Shown one piece after another: positions 8,142-15,122 of a stretch of 50,603 bases of DNA (positions are counted from its first letter, which is position 1; the number at the start of each line of letters is the position of its first letter). Position numbers and translations under genes: made by a program. Under the pieces are notes generated by a model. It worked only from the letters and a program-made list of their open reading frames with translations, had not been told where the DNA came from and did no database searches. The DNA lies in contig JALNYN010000011.1 in assembly GCA_023229825.1 (NCBI GenBank), forward strand, positions 1-50,603, written 5' to 3'. This DNA comes from Minisyncoccota bacterium (GTDB lineage Bacteria; Patescibacteriota; Minisyncoccia; Phycocordibacterales; CAIJYI01).

Positions 8142-9602
8142 TTACTTCCCCAGATCCAGCACTTCATCGATCCGTATTTTCTCTACAAAATCGGGGACGT
8201 GGCTTACTAAGATCATGACGCCATCGTACTTATTGAGCGCTTCGGCGATAATGGGAATGTGGCGGAAATTGATGTGATTGGTGGGTTCGTCTAAAATGAG
8301 CAGGCCCGGTCTTTGTAGGATCAAACGCGCGAAAGCGACGAGGCCTTTTTGACCTTCGGAAAGCGTGCCGATCTTTGAATACACGACGTTGCCGGTGAGG
8401 AGAAAACCTGCGGCGATGCCCCGGATCTTTTCTTCCGTGAGTTCGGGCGCGGCATCTGTGAGCGATTTCATTACCGTATCCTCAAAATCAAGCGTGGAAA
8501 AATCTTGGCGGTAATAACCGATCTTTATGCCGATCGGCATCGCCATTCCGTACGCCTCATTTTTTGCGATCAGTTCAAGAAACGTGCTTTTGCCGATACC
8601 ATTCGGACCGGAAAGCAGGAGGTGCCTATTCCTTCCGAGTTTGATGTTGGTTTTGTGCTGAACAACCTTTCCGTCGTGGTAGGTTTTGTAAGAAGTGAGT
8701 TCCACGACCCCGCCGATATTTTCCTGCGAAGGAATGATGAACGGACGAATGGTTTTGTCTTCTTTTCTGACATCGATCTTCGCCTCTTCCATTTCTTCCG
8801 CTTTCTCGCGCATGCGTTTCGCCACCATGCGCATTTGGCCGCCTTTCATCGCGAAAAAGTTGGCTTTCTCTTTGTTCGCCTGAATTTCTTTTGCGAGCTG
8901 GGCGTTCTTGCGATTTTCTTTTTCCAAACGCGCGAGGATCTGCCGGCGGACATCGAAATAGTTGCCGACGTATTGCTCGATCTTTCTCGTGAAAACATCC
9001 AGATAGAGGACACCGTCGGAAAAACTGTTCAAAAATTCCGAATCGTGTGAAATGACCAAAACGGTTTTTTCATATTTTTTCAAAAAATCGGTGAGATGCG
9101 CGATGCCCGCCGTATCCAGATTGTTGGTCGGTTCGTCGAGCAAAAGAAGGTCCGGATCCTGAATGAGGGCCGATGCGAGCAGGAGCCGCGCCTGTTGTCC
9201 GCCGGAAAACGTATTAAGTTTTCTGTCTTTTGGAGCCTGCAGATTGACGACTTCCAAAACCGAGTCTATCCTCGGATCGACATCATACACTTTGTTGTGC
9301 GGATCTTGGTTGAGCGCTTTCTCGAAAAATTCTCCGACGGTCAGTTCGAGCTCGTTTCGCGGGATCACCTGTCTCGAAACGGCAATGGAAACCCCGGCAA
9401 CCACGTTTATCGTGCCTTCTGTAGGAAGTATTTCGCGGGCGATAAGTTTAAAAAGGGTAGACTTGCCCGATCCGTTCTGTCCCATGATCGTCGTTTTGGA
9501 TCCGCGCCGCACCCCAAAATCAACCGCCTCAAGCAGCGGTTTCGTTTCCTTATATCCGAATGTCACGCTATCGAATCGAAGAATAGTATCGTTTTTGGAC
9601 AT
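8142..9602 (-). CDS. ABC-F family ATPase (translation factor type)
   Basis: 486 residues with two ABC cassettes and no membrane segments. Cassette 1 has Walker A GQNGSGKST, signature FSGGQQARLLLAS and Walker B LLLLDEPTNNLD. Cassette 2 has GPNGIGKST, signature LSEGQKGLVAFAR and LLILDEPTNHIN. The charged linker between them (about residues 240-300, many Lys/Glu) corresponds to the P-site tRNA interaction motif region. ABC-F proteins act on the ribosome, rescuing stalls or protecting from antibiotics. The start at 9602 is 6 nt after a TATTCT box (leaderless). Subfamily not determined. Confidence 0.92.
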   Translation of the reverse strand: MSKNDTILRFDSVTFGYKETKPLLEAVDFGVRRGSKTTIMGQNGSGKSTLFKLIAREILPTEGTINVVAGVSIAVSRQVIPRNELELTVGEFFEKALNQDPHNKVYDVDPRIDSVLEVVNLQAPKDRKLNTFSGGQQARLLLASALIQDPDLLLLDEPTNNLDTAGIAHLTDFLKKYEKTVLVISHDSEFLNSFSDGVLYLDVFTRKIEQYVGNYFDVRRQILARLEKENRKNAQLAKEIQANKEKANFFAMKGGQMRMVAKRMREKAEEMEEAKIDVRKEDKTIRPFIIPSQENIGGVVELTSYKTYHDGKVVQHKTNIKLGRNRHLLLSGPNGIGKSTFLELIAKNEAYGMAMPIGIKIGYYRQDFSTLDFEDTVMKSLTDAAPELTEEKIRGIAAGFLLTGNVVYSKIGTLSEGQKGLVAFARLILQRPGLLILDEPTNHINFRHIPIIAEALNKYDGVMILVSHVPDFVEKIRIDEVLDLGK

Positions 9603-9829
9603 TCGTTGAGAATAACACACTTTTGCGTGATTGAAAAGGGTTAGGTGAGAAAGAATATAGATACCAATATACGAATGTGTACCAATATACGAATGGATAC
9701 GAATACGACAAAATCAACAAGGCGTAACTTTTGTTTTCATTGGATTACCCATAAAAGATACTTATTTATAGGTATTTTTTAATTGTAAACCAATCTATTT
9801 GCAATTGACAAGTAATTGTCAACCAAGGG
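9603..9829. other. Intergenic region with dispersed repeat and AT-rich stretch
   Basis: Between the divergent ABC-F gene and the gene at 9963 there is no credible coding frame. The region holds dispersed repeat copy B (9660-9706) and an 18-bp palindrome TTGACAAGTAATTGTCAA at 9805-9822 just upstream of the next promoter. Confidence 0.6.
9660..9706. repeat. Dispersed repeat, copy B (inverted relative to 467-514)
   Basis: Two tandem TACCAATATACGAAT units followed by GGATACGAATACG. This is the reverse complement of the 467-514 repeat with only a few changes. Confidence 0.75.
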
Positions 9830-9858
9830 TTGACTAATGCTTAATTAAGTTTTATACT
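9805..9858 (+). promoter_or_regulatory. Promoter and upstream palindrome for the gene at 9963
   Basis: TTGACT at 9830-9835, a 17-bp spacer and TATACT at 9853-9858. The palindrome TTGACAA-GTAA-TTGTCAA (9805-9822) ends 7 bp before the -35 box and may be an operator. Transcription should begin near 9865, giving a leader of roughly 98 nt. Confidence 0.7.
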
Positions 9859-9962
9859 GCAAAACAGTACCGAACGTACTTTTCAAACAAAAAGGTCTAA
9901 TTGTGTTACCTCGCCCGTTTGGGGTGGGTGCTACTCTCTTAAATTCTATCTAAGGAGATCGC

Positions 9963-10496
9963 ATGATGGAAAGCAGAAATATTGTATTACTCGATCATGA
10001 CTTTCCGGCAAGTTGCCCGGAACTCGGAAAATTCGACATCAAAACGGAGTCAAAACCGGAAGATCGAAAGGTAAAGGGTTTTGATATATTGAAAATGAAG
10101 CAATGGATCACGGAAGAACATATCAAACATCGAATTTCCGCGAACGGCGTACTGGAATATCTTCGTCGAAATGACATGCTCGCGAATTGCGTCGGACTCG
10201 CTGAACTCGGAGGAATCTATAAAAAAGGGCCGGATTTTTTTGAAAAGAATTTCGGTTTTGGCGTGATCTTCGCTTGGAATTCAATTATTGATACTCCGAA
10301 CGGGCCGCAAGTTCCGTATTTGGTAAATTTTGGAGATTCAATGGCGCTTTGGTTCCATAGACTGGAAAGCCGCGCCAACGAATGCTGCATAACGTTACTG
10401 CATACGAAAGGTTCACGCATTTACGATTCGTTGCGCGAAGACGGTACGGATAACACCGTCGTGTATCCTGATTTTACGAAGAAGAAGCGCTTATAA
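9963..10496 (+). CDS. Protein of unknown function with long structured leader
   Basis: 177 residues, soluble, no recognised domain. Features are an acidic N-terminal half, EEHIKHRISANGVLEYLRRND, and a Phe/Gly-rich stretch FFEKNFGFGVIFAW. Translation uses a strong AAGGAG Shine-Dalgarno 5 nt before the first ATG (a second in-frame ATG follows directly). It has its own promoter and terminator, so it is monocistronic. The roughly 98-nt leader with a possible GC-rich hairpin near 9910-9932 suggests post-transcriptional control. Confidence 0.65.
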   Translation: MMESRNIVLLDHDFPASCPELGKFDIKTESKPEDRKVKGFDILKMKQWITEEHIKHRISANGVLEYLRRNDMLANCVGLAELGGIYKKGPDFFEKNFGFGVIFAWNSIIDTPNGPQVPYLVNFGDSMALWFHRLESRANECCITLLHTKGSRIYDSLREDGTDNTVVYPDFTKKKRL

Positions 10497-10499
10497 AAG

Positions 10500-10532
10500 C
10501 AAACCCTGTTCCGATATCGGAGCGGGGTTTTT
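10500..10532 (+). terminator. Intrinsic terminator
   Basis: An AAACCC...GGGTTT outer stem with the inner TCCGATATCGGA palindrome and a T run. It follows the gene ending at 10496. Confidence 0.8.
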
Positions 10533-10550
10533 AAATACACCATGCGGAGA

Positions 10551-10581
10551 CGTGGATTCCGGATCGCGGTCCGGAATGACG
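10551..10581. repeat. Palindromic dispersed repeat unit (identical to 6393-6423)
   Basis: A 31-bp hairpin unit beginning CGTGGATTCCGGATCGCGG. It lies between the terminator of the upstream gene and the end of the rhodanese gene. Confidence 0.85.
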
Positions 10582-10617
10582 AAGTAGTTTTTTCAGCCGC
10601 ACCTAGCGCACCTTGGT

Positions 10618-10935
10618 CTATTTTTGAATGGGATTTCCTTCCGAGATCCATTGCATTATTCCTCCGTCGAGTTCGTACACGCGCGAAAAACCGTTCAACT
10701 CCAGAAAGGGAACGATCATCATCGTTCTTCCGCCCGATGCGCAGTAAAGACAGTAGGTTTTGTCTTTCGGGAATGACAAGAACTTCGGCAGGAATTTTCG
10801 GTCGGAAATATCCATCCATTCAGCATTCGGGATGCGTCCCGTACGCACTTCCGCTTCGGTCCGCACATCAATGATGGCGAGATCCGGTTGCTTCGCCATC
10901 AGTTCTTTGAGCTTTTGTACGTTGATCGATGCCAT
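10618..10935 (-). CDS. Single-domain rhodanese (sulfurtransferase)
   Basis: 105 residues, the length of a stand-alone rhodanese domain. The active-site loop is CLYCASGGRT, with the second Cys as the expected persulfide-carrying residue, and the fold markers IIDVRTEAE near the N-terminus and RVYELDGGIMQW near the C-terminus are present. It transfers sulfane sulfur between thiols. It is the last gene of an ArsR-glutaredoxin-rhodanese operon (4-bp gap to glutaredoxin), which points to reactive sulfur or thiol stress handling. Confidence 0.92.
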   Translation of the reverse strand: MASINVQKLKELMAKQPDLAIIDVRTEAEVRTGRIPNAEWMDISDRKFLPKFLSFPKDKTYCLYCASGGRTMMIVPFLELNGFSRVYELDGGIMQWISEGNPIQK

Positions 10936-10939
10936 AAAT

Positions 10940-11176
10940 TTATTTCAATAACCGAGCAAAAGCTTCCGGCTGAAAACCGACGAGGATTTGTCCGTCGATG
11001 TCGATGACGGGCACTCCCATTTGCCCGCTTTTTTCGATCATTTCTTGCGCTTTTGAGCGGTCCGCGGAAACGTCGACGTCTTCGAAAGCTATGTTGTTGT
11101 CGTTGAAATATCTTTTCGTGTAAACGCAATATGGGCAAGTCGGAGTAGAATACACGATAACTTTTTTATTTTTCAT
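10940..11176 (-). CDS. Glutaredoxin/NrdH-like thiol oxidoreductase
   Basis: 78 residues with the CPYC redox motif at residues 14-17 (STPTCPYC), the cis-Pro in MGVPVIDID and the C-terminal GF in LVGFQPEAF. This is the full minimal glutaredoxin fold. It is likely a cytoplasmic dithiol reductant using glutathione, mycothiol-like thiols or thioredoxin reductase; the reductant cannot be told. Middle gene of the ArsR-type regulator operon. Confidence 0.92.
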   Translation of the reverse strand: MKNKKVIVYSTPTCPYCVYTKRYFNDNNIAFEDVDVSADRSKAQEMIEKSGQMGVPVIDIDGQILVGFQPEAFARLLK

Positions 11177-11212
11177 ATTATTTTCTTTAAGAGCGAGTAA
11201 AACTTGCAGGTT

Positions 11213-11497
11213 TTACCGGTATTTGCAAATGAGTTTTTTAAGATCGGTAACGAACGCATTCCGGGTCGGAAAAGAATAACAGATCCTTTTTCCGTTTCGT
11301 TCCGATTCCAGCAGGTCTTCTTTTGCGAGCATTTGCAAGTGATGGGAAACTATCGCCACACTCATACGAAGATGTTTTGCGATGTCGGAAACGCACGCTT
11401 TTTTTGAAGAAATGATATAGCAAAGTATTTTAAGCCGGCAGGGATCACCCGCCGTCTGCAGTTTCTTTGCCAAATTCTCTGTGGTTATGGTATTCAT
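11213..11497 (-). CDS. ArsR/SmtB-family winged-helix repressor
   Basis: 94 residues. The wHTH is clear: PCRLKILCYI (helix), VSDIAKHLRMS, then the recognition helix VAIVSHHLQMLAKEDLL and a beta wing ERNGKRICYSF. Five cysteines occur. One lies in KKACVSDIA, the position of the ELCVCDL metal or thiol site of ArsR/CadC proteins, and another in helix 2 (ILCYI). With glutaredoxin and rhodanese downstream, a persulfide- or thiol-sensing role like BigR/SqrR is plausible; metal sensing is the alternative. A palindrome overlapping its own promoter supports autoregulation. Confidence 0.9.
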   Translation of the reverse strand: MNTITTENLAKKLQTAGDPCRLKILCYIISSKKACVSDIAKHLRMSVAIVSHHLQMLAKEDLLESERNGKRICYSFPTRNAFVTDLKKLICKYR

Positions 11498-11508
11498 TTG
11501 TTTTTTAC

Positions 11509-11555
11509 ATTCAAACCTACATTTGAATGATATACCCGGCCGAAAATATTGTCAA
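11509..11555 (-). promoter_or_regulatory. Promoter and ArsR-type operator
   Basis: TTGACA at 11550-11555, a 17-bp spacer and TATCAT at 11527-11532. The palindrome ATTCAAA-CCTACA-TTTGAAT (11509-11528) begins at the edge of the -10 box and covers the predicted start point, so bound repressor would exclude polymerase. Confidence 0.8.
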
Positions 11556-11570
11556 GAGGTTCGCGGAAAG

Positions 11571-11975
11571 CTAAAAAATAGCGTTAAGTTTGCCGCAGAG
11601 GTCTTCGGAAGATTCAAATTCTATGAGGGGATCGGCCATTTCTGCGATCGCCATTGTTTTAAGTCCTTGTTTCAAAGCAAGTATGAACGGTTTGCCTTTT
11701 GCCACCGCGTAGCCTATCTCAAGCAGCATTCCTTCGCTTTTTTCCGGGGATCTGATGAATGCGAGAACGACATCGCTGTCATCGAGCTTTCGAAGAGCGT
11801 GTTCCATGATCTCACGATTTGTTCTTTTGTGTTCTCGAAACCAGAGCTCGTCTTCTACGGAGCAATATACTTCGTGACCTTTTGCGCGAAGAACGGCAGT
11901 GATTTTGCCGAGAGTCTCGGTTAATTCGATCAGGTCTTCCCCCGTGAATCGGTGAGAAAGAAATATTTTTTTCAT
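11571..11975 (-). CDS. Nucleoside 2-deoxyribosyltransferase-like protein
   Basis: 134 residues. The start MKKIFLSHRFTGED, the central DSDVVLAFI and the motif GMLLEIGYAVAKGKPFI (Glu in E-x-G-x-A as candidate nucleophile) match the nucleoside 2-deoxyribosyltransferase family, which cleaves N-glycosidic bonds of deoxynucleosides or nucleotides. A TATACT box lies 6 nt before the ATG (leaderless). The fold resembles TIR and related NAD-processing domains, which is the main alternative reading. Confidence 0.7.
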   Translation of the reverse strand: MKKIFLSHRFTGEDLIELTETLGKITAVLRAKGHEVYCSVEDELWFREHKRTNREIMEHALRKLDDSDVVLAFIRSPEKSEGMLLEIGYAVAKGKPFILALKQGLKTMAIAEMADPLIEFESSEDLCGKLNAIF

Positions 11976-12046
11976 ACTTATAGTATATCAGAAAAAAAGG
12001 CGTCACAAAAAGGCGCCGTTTATGGTATCTGAAAACTATTTTGCGA

Positions 12047-12077
12047 CGTGGATCCCGGGTCGCGGCCCGGGATGACG
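12047..12077. repeat. Palindromic dispersed repeat unit, third variant
   Basis: CGTGGATCCCGGGTCGCGG...CCCGGGATGACG, the same frame as 6393-6423 and 10551-10581 but with compensated changes in both stem arms, so the hairpin is preserved. Confidence 0.85.
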
Positions 12078-12095
12078 ACTGGCGACTTTTGGATT

Positions 12096-12968
12096 TTACT
12101 CTACAAATACATCCGCCAATTCTTCCGAACGATAGAAATTCGCGGCGAGATCGCCATAGATGTATTTTTTTCCGCCGAGGTTGATCGATGTGCCTCCGAC
12201 TTTCGGGTTCGGGTTCGGGTTCGACCCTTGGAAGCCGATATTGAAAAGCGTGGCGACCACTTCGGGATTTTCTGAGATACCAAAACCGTTCGCTTTCCAC
12301 TGGGATTCGATCTCTTTTATATAGAGCGCGGTGTACAGATAGGAATAATAGTGGTTTTTTTCGTCGGTAAGGCGGTTGAACAGTTCTTTTTCGCGGTCGG
12401 AAACGCGCGGTTCGTAAGCGATAAGTTTTGCATATTCCGGACCCGGATAAAATACTGACCGCTCGTTGGCAAGATTCACTTCGATCTCGAGGGCGGTTTT
12501 TTCTTTGATACCCGAAACGCCGAGCGAAAATTGCGACATGGACCCAAGAATTTTCATCGGCTCGAAATACCGCTTGAACACTTCGCGCTCCGAAGTGAAG
12601 AAACGCGCCTGTTCGGGTATGACAACCGACGCGATCATTCTTTTTGAAACGCCGGTTTCCTTCGAGACGCGTTCGATGATATCTGCATCTTTTTGCAGGC
12701 CGTTTTTAATCACTTCCCACTCGGGGGTTTCATTCCATTCACAGGTCTTTTTGGTTTTATCTACGCAGGGAACCTCAAGCGCTGTCGATGAAGCTATCGC
12801 AAAAAACTTGTTTCGTTCTATCGAAGAACCGCGCACATTGAACCACTCGAACTGCATCCCGATGAACACGGCGGTAAAAAGCATGCCGATAAGAGCAAAA
12901 ATTCCGATCGCGGCCAATAGTGATTTTTTTAAGAGGGGATTATTTATGAACAGATGAAATTTTTGCAT
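12096..12968 (-). CDS. Membrane-anchored protein, possibly lysozyme/transglycosylase-like
   Basis: 290 residues. Residues about 15-40 form one membrane anchor (LLAAIGIFALIGMLFTAVFI), and the rest is outside. The region KRMIASVVIPEQARFF with following helices (SMSQFSLGVSGIKEKTALEIE) resembles the lysozyme-like fold of DUF1402/lytic transglycosylase proteins, with Glu in IPEQAR as a possible catalytic acid. A ...GSNPNPNPKVGG... loop near the C-terminus binds to no known motif. A peptidoglycan role is inferred. Confidence 0.5.
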   Translation of the reverse strand: MQKFHLFINNPLLKKSLLAAIGIFALIGMLFTAVFIGMQFEWFNVRGSSIERNKFFAIASSTALEVPCVDKTKKTCEWNETPEWEVIKNGLQKDADIIERVSKETGVSKRMIASVVIPEQARFFTSEREVFKRYFEPMKILGSMSQFSLGVSGIKEKTALEIEVNLANERSVFYPGPEYAKLIAYEPRVSDREKELFNRLTDEKNHYYSYLYTALYIKEIESQWKANGFGISENPEVVATLFNIGFQGSNPNPNPKVGGTSINLGGKKYIYGDLAANFYRSEELADVFVE

Positions 12969-13013
12969 ATAATTTAAGCTAATTTATCACACTATGCATA
13001 AGATGGTCAATTG

Positions 13014-13062
13014 GTCCCCGAGGGCGGTTCTAGGGAATTTCCCTAGGACCGCCCTCGGGGAC
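13014..13062. repeat. 49-bp near-perfect palindrome
   Basis: Left arm GTCCCCGAGGGCGGT...AGGGAA and the matching right arm pair at 23 of 24 positions around a single central base. It lies between two divergent genes and would form a very stable cruciform or RNA hairpin. It has no T tail, so it is not a standard terminator. Confidence 0.9.
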
Positions 13063-13066
13063 ATGC

Positions 13067-13097
13067 TTGACTATGACGTTGCGTAATAGTTTATACT
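13067..13097 (+). promoter_or_regulatory. MerR-type promoter with 19-bp spacer
   Basis: TTGACT at 13067-13072 and TATACT at 13092-13097 are separated by 19 bp, the overlong spacing typical of promoters that MerR proteins untwist. A partial dyad (ATAGTTTATACTAT) covers the -10 box. It directs the MerR/TipA-type gene at 13143. Confidence 0.7.
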
Positions 13098-13142
13098 ATG
13101 CTAAAGTGAGGTCGACACTGAAGAACAATAGAATAAAGAACT

Positions 13143-13904
13143 ATGTCATACACCGTACATCAATTAGCCGAACTGGCGGGCGTGAGCGTTCGCACTTTGC
13201 ACTACTATGATCAGGTGGGGCTATTGAAGCCGGCGGGAGTAAAGAAAAATGGCTACCGGTATTATGATGAGCCGGAATTGCTCAAGTTGCAGCAAATTTT
13301 GTTTTTCCGCGAACTTGATTTTTCTCTTGAAGATATCAGGGAAATTCTCTCTTCTCCGTCGTTCGATATGAAAGAAGCGCTTCGCGATCAGAGGAAAGCG
13401 ATCGAGATCCGTAAAAAACGTTTGACCGGACTTATGCAAACCATTGATAAAACGCTTAATAAATTAAATAAAAAAATTATTATGGAAGACGAAGAATTAT
13501 ACGGGAATTTTTCCAAAGAAGAAGCGGAGGCTTATGCGAAGGAGGCCCGCGAGAGGTGGGGAAATACCGACGCTTACAAACAATCACGGGAACGGGTAAA
13601 GAAGATGGGAAAAGAGGGTATGAAAAAAGTACTCGAGGAATCCGGAAAACTGACGCTCGAGATCGTCGAATGCATGAAAGCGGGAGAACCCGCGACGGGC
13701 GAACGCGCGCAGAAACTTATCGCGCGGCATTATGATGGGTTGCGGGCATTTTATGAACCGAACCTCGAGATGTACACAGGATTGGCGGAAATGTACGTCG
13801 CGGATGAACGATTCAAAAAGAATTATGAAAAGGTCGCGGAAGGACTGGCGGAATACATGAGAGAGGGGATGGTGTGTTTTGCGGAAAGAGGGAAAGAAAA
13901 ATAA
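13143..13904 (+). CDS. MerR-family regulator with TipAS-type effector domain
   Basis: 253 residues. Residues 1-70 form the MerR winged helix (YTVHQLAELAGVSVRTLHYY; GYRYYDEPELLKLQQI), residues about 75-115 the dimerising coiled coil, and residues about 120-250 a TipAS-like all-helical domain (YGNFSKEEAEAYAKEARERWG ... RHYDGLRAFYEPN). TipAS domains bind thiopeptides and other hydrophobic compounds. Its promoter has the 19-bp spacer expected for MerR autoregulation. No obvious target transporter is adjacent, so it may control only itself or distant genes. Confidence 0.9.
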   Translation: MSYTVHQLAELAGVSVRTLHYYDQVGLLKPAGVKKNGYRYYDEPELLKLQQILFFRELDFSLEDIREILSSPSFDMKEALRDQRKAIEIRKKRLTGLMQTIDKTLNKLNKKIIMEDEELYGNFSKEEAEAYAKEARERWGNTDAYKQSRERVKKMGKEGMKKVLEESGKLTLEIVECMKAGEPATGERAQKLIARHYDGLRAFYEPNLEMYTGLAEMYVADERFKKNYEKVAEGLAEYMREGMVCFAERGKEK

Positions 13905-13908
13905 TCTA

Positions 13909-14065
13909 AATAGGACATACGCACTCGGCGATCTGCTTGCCAAAATCTGCGATACTCGCGTCGTCGTATCAATGTACGCCTTGCTCCGTTTCTCGATTTT
14001 GGCGGCGCATCCTTGCCCTTCCGTAGCTTTAGCGAAGGAGGGTCATCCAAGTGTGTAAGTCCTAC
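13909..14065. mobile_element. MITE-like element with imperfect terminal inverted repeats
   Basis: The left end TAGGACATACGCACTCGG and right end CCAAGTGTGTAAGTCCTA are inverted repeats matching at about 15 of 18 positions. CTAAA occurs next to both ends and could be a target duplication. An inner inverted pair (GCCAAAATC ... GATTTTGGC) and a CGTAGCTTTAGCGAAGG hairpin lie inside. There is no coding capacity. Confidence 0.55.
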
Positions 14066-14087
14066 TAAAAATTGGTATACTGGAAAA

Positions 14088-15041
14088 ATGGAAACTGAAC
14101 AAAATAGGCAACCAATATTTTTCGGGCCGAATATTCGGGCTTTGATCCTGCTTGCGGCGGTCGCGGTCGGAGCATATTGGTATCATGTCAATTTTCAAAA
14201 AGGACCATGCGAGGCGCCGATCGAATATCATATCGACCAGTTTGACGTGAGTTTTGGGGTGAGCAGAGAAAGTTTTTTATCAGCGGTCGCAGAAGCGGAA
14301 GCTATGTGGGAAAACGAACCCATCGACTCGGCTCAAGGTAAAAAAGGGAAAGATCTTTTTCGGTTTTCGGATTCAGGGGGACTCGCGATCAACCTGATCT
14401 TTGATGATCGGCAAAAAATAACCATTCGCAATACTATCTTGTCGGACGAGATCGATAAGAACTCAAAGGTTGCCGAATCGGTTAAGGCGGAATTTCTTGC
14501 ACTCAAGGAACAGTATGCGGCTGCGGTTTCCGCTTACAACCGGAGAATTGATGAATACAAAGCCTTATTGTCGTCACATAACGAGAAAGTTCGTTCTGCG
14601 AATCGCCGGGGAGGGGCGAAAGAATCGGAGTATCAAACGCTGGCAGGGGAACGTGATCGGCTCGCCGCTCTTTCGGCATCGATTGAAACAGATCGGGGCA
14701 ATGTCAACGCTCTCGCCGGACAGATAAGCGCGCTCGTTAAAAAATACAATCTGATCGCCGAGGGGATAAATTCGGAAGTGGGGATAGTAAATCAGAACGC
14801 CAGAGAAAAGTTTGATGCCGGAGAATATGTGAGGGATGAAGCGGGAGAACGGATCAATATCTATCAATTTGAAGGACGAGACAAAATGATCCGTGTTCTC
14901 GCTCATGAACTCGGACATGCGCTCGGTCTTGAACATGTAGCTGATACAAAATCGGTGATGTACGAAATGAACAGCGGAACGGGAGAGAAACTCGGAGAAG
15001 ACGACATCACGGCGCTTCAGGAACTTTGCGACGCAAAATAA
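14088..15041 (+). CDS. Membrane-anchored matrixin-like zinc metalloprotease
   Basis: 317 residues. One N-terminal membrane anchor (ALILLAAVAVGAYWY) is followed by a beta-rich region, a long coiled-coil insert (about residues 125-225) and the metzincin zinc site HELGHALGLEH (residues 273-283) with its Met-turn SVMYEM just after. It would cleave proteins outside the membrane. The coiled coil between the two halves of the catalytic domain is unusual for matrixins. The start lies 6 nt after TATACT (14076-14081); the longer frame from 14013 crosses the MITE-like element and is rejected. Confidence 0.85.
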   Translation: METEQNRQPIFFGPNIRALILLAAVAVGAYWYHVNFQKGPCEAPIEYHIDQFDVSFGVSRESFLSAVAEAEAMWENEPIDSAQGKKGKDLFRFSDSGGLAINLIFDDRQKITIRNTILSDEIDKNSKVAESVKAEFLALKEQYAAAVSAYNRRIDEYKALLSSHNEKVRSANRRGGAKESEYQTLAGERDRLAALSASIETDRGNVNALAGQISALVKKYNLIAEGINSEVGIVNQNAREKFDAGEYVRDEAGERINIYQFEGRDKMIRVLAHELGHALGLEHVADTKSVMYEMNSGTGEKLGEDDITALQELCDAK

Positions 15042-15091
15042 ACGAGAAGGATGCATTCGGCAGATGCGTTCTTGCCTTTTTGGAGATCAAA

Positions 15092-15120
15092 AAAATCCCG
15101 CTCCTTTGGAACGGGATTTT
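15092..15120. terminator. Bidirectional intrinsic terminator
   Basis: AAAATCCCG and CGGGATTTT around an 11-nt loop, between the convergent protease and PFK-like genes. Confidence 0.85.
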
Positions 15121-15122
15121 GT

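Noticed and set aside
9910..9935. Known riboswitch in the leader of the gene at 9963
   Set aside because: A GC-rich stem is possible but I could not match any recognised riboswitch consensus, so only a structured leader is claimed.
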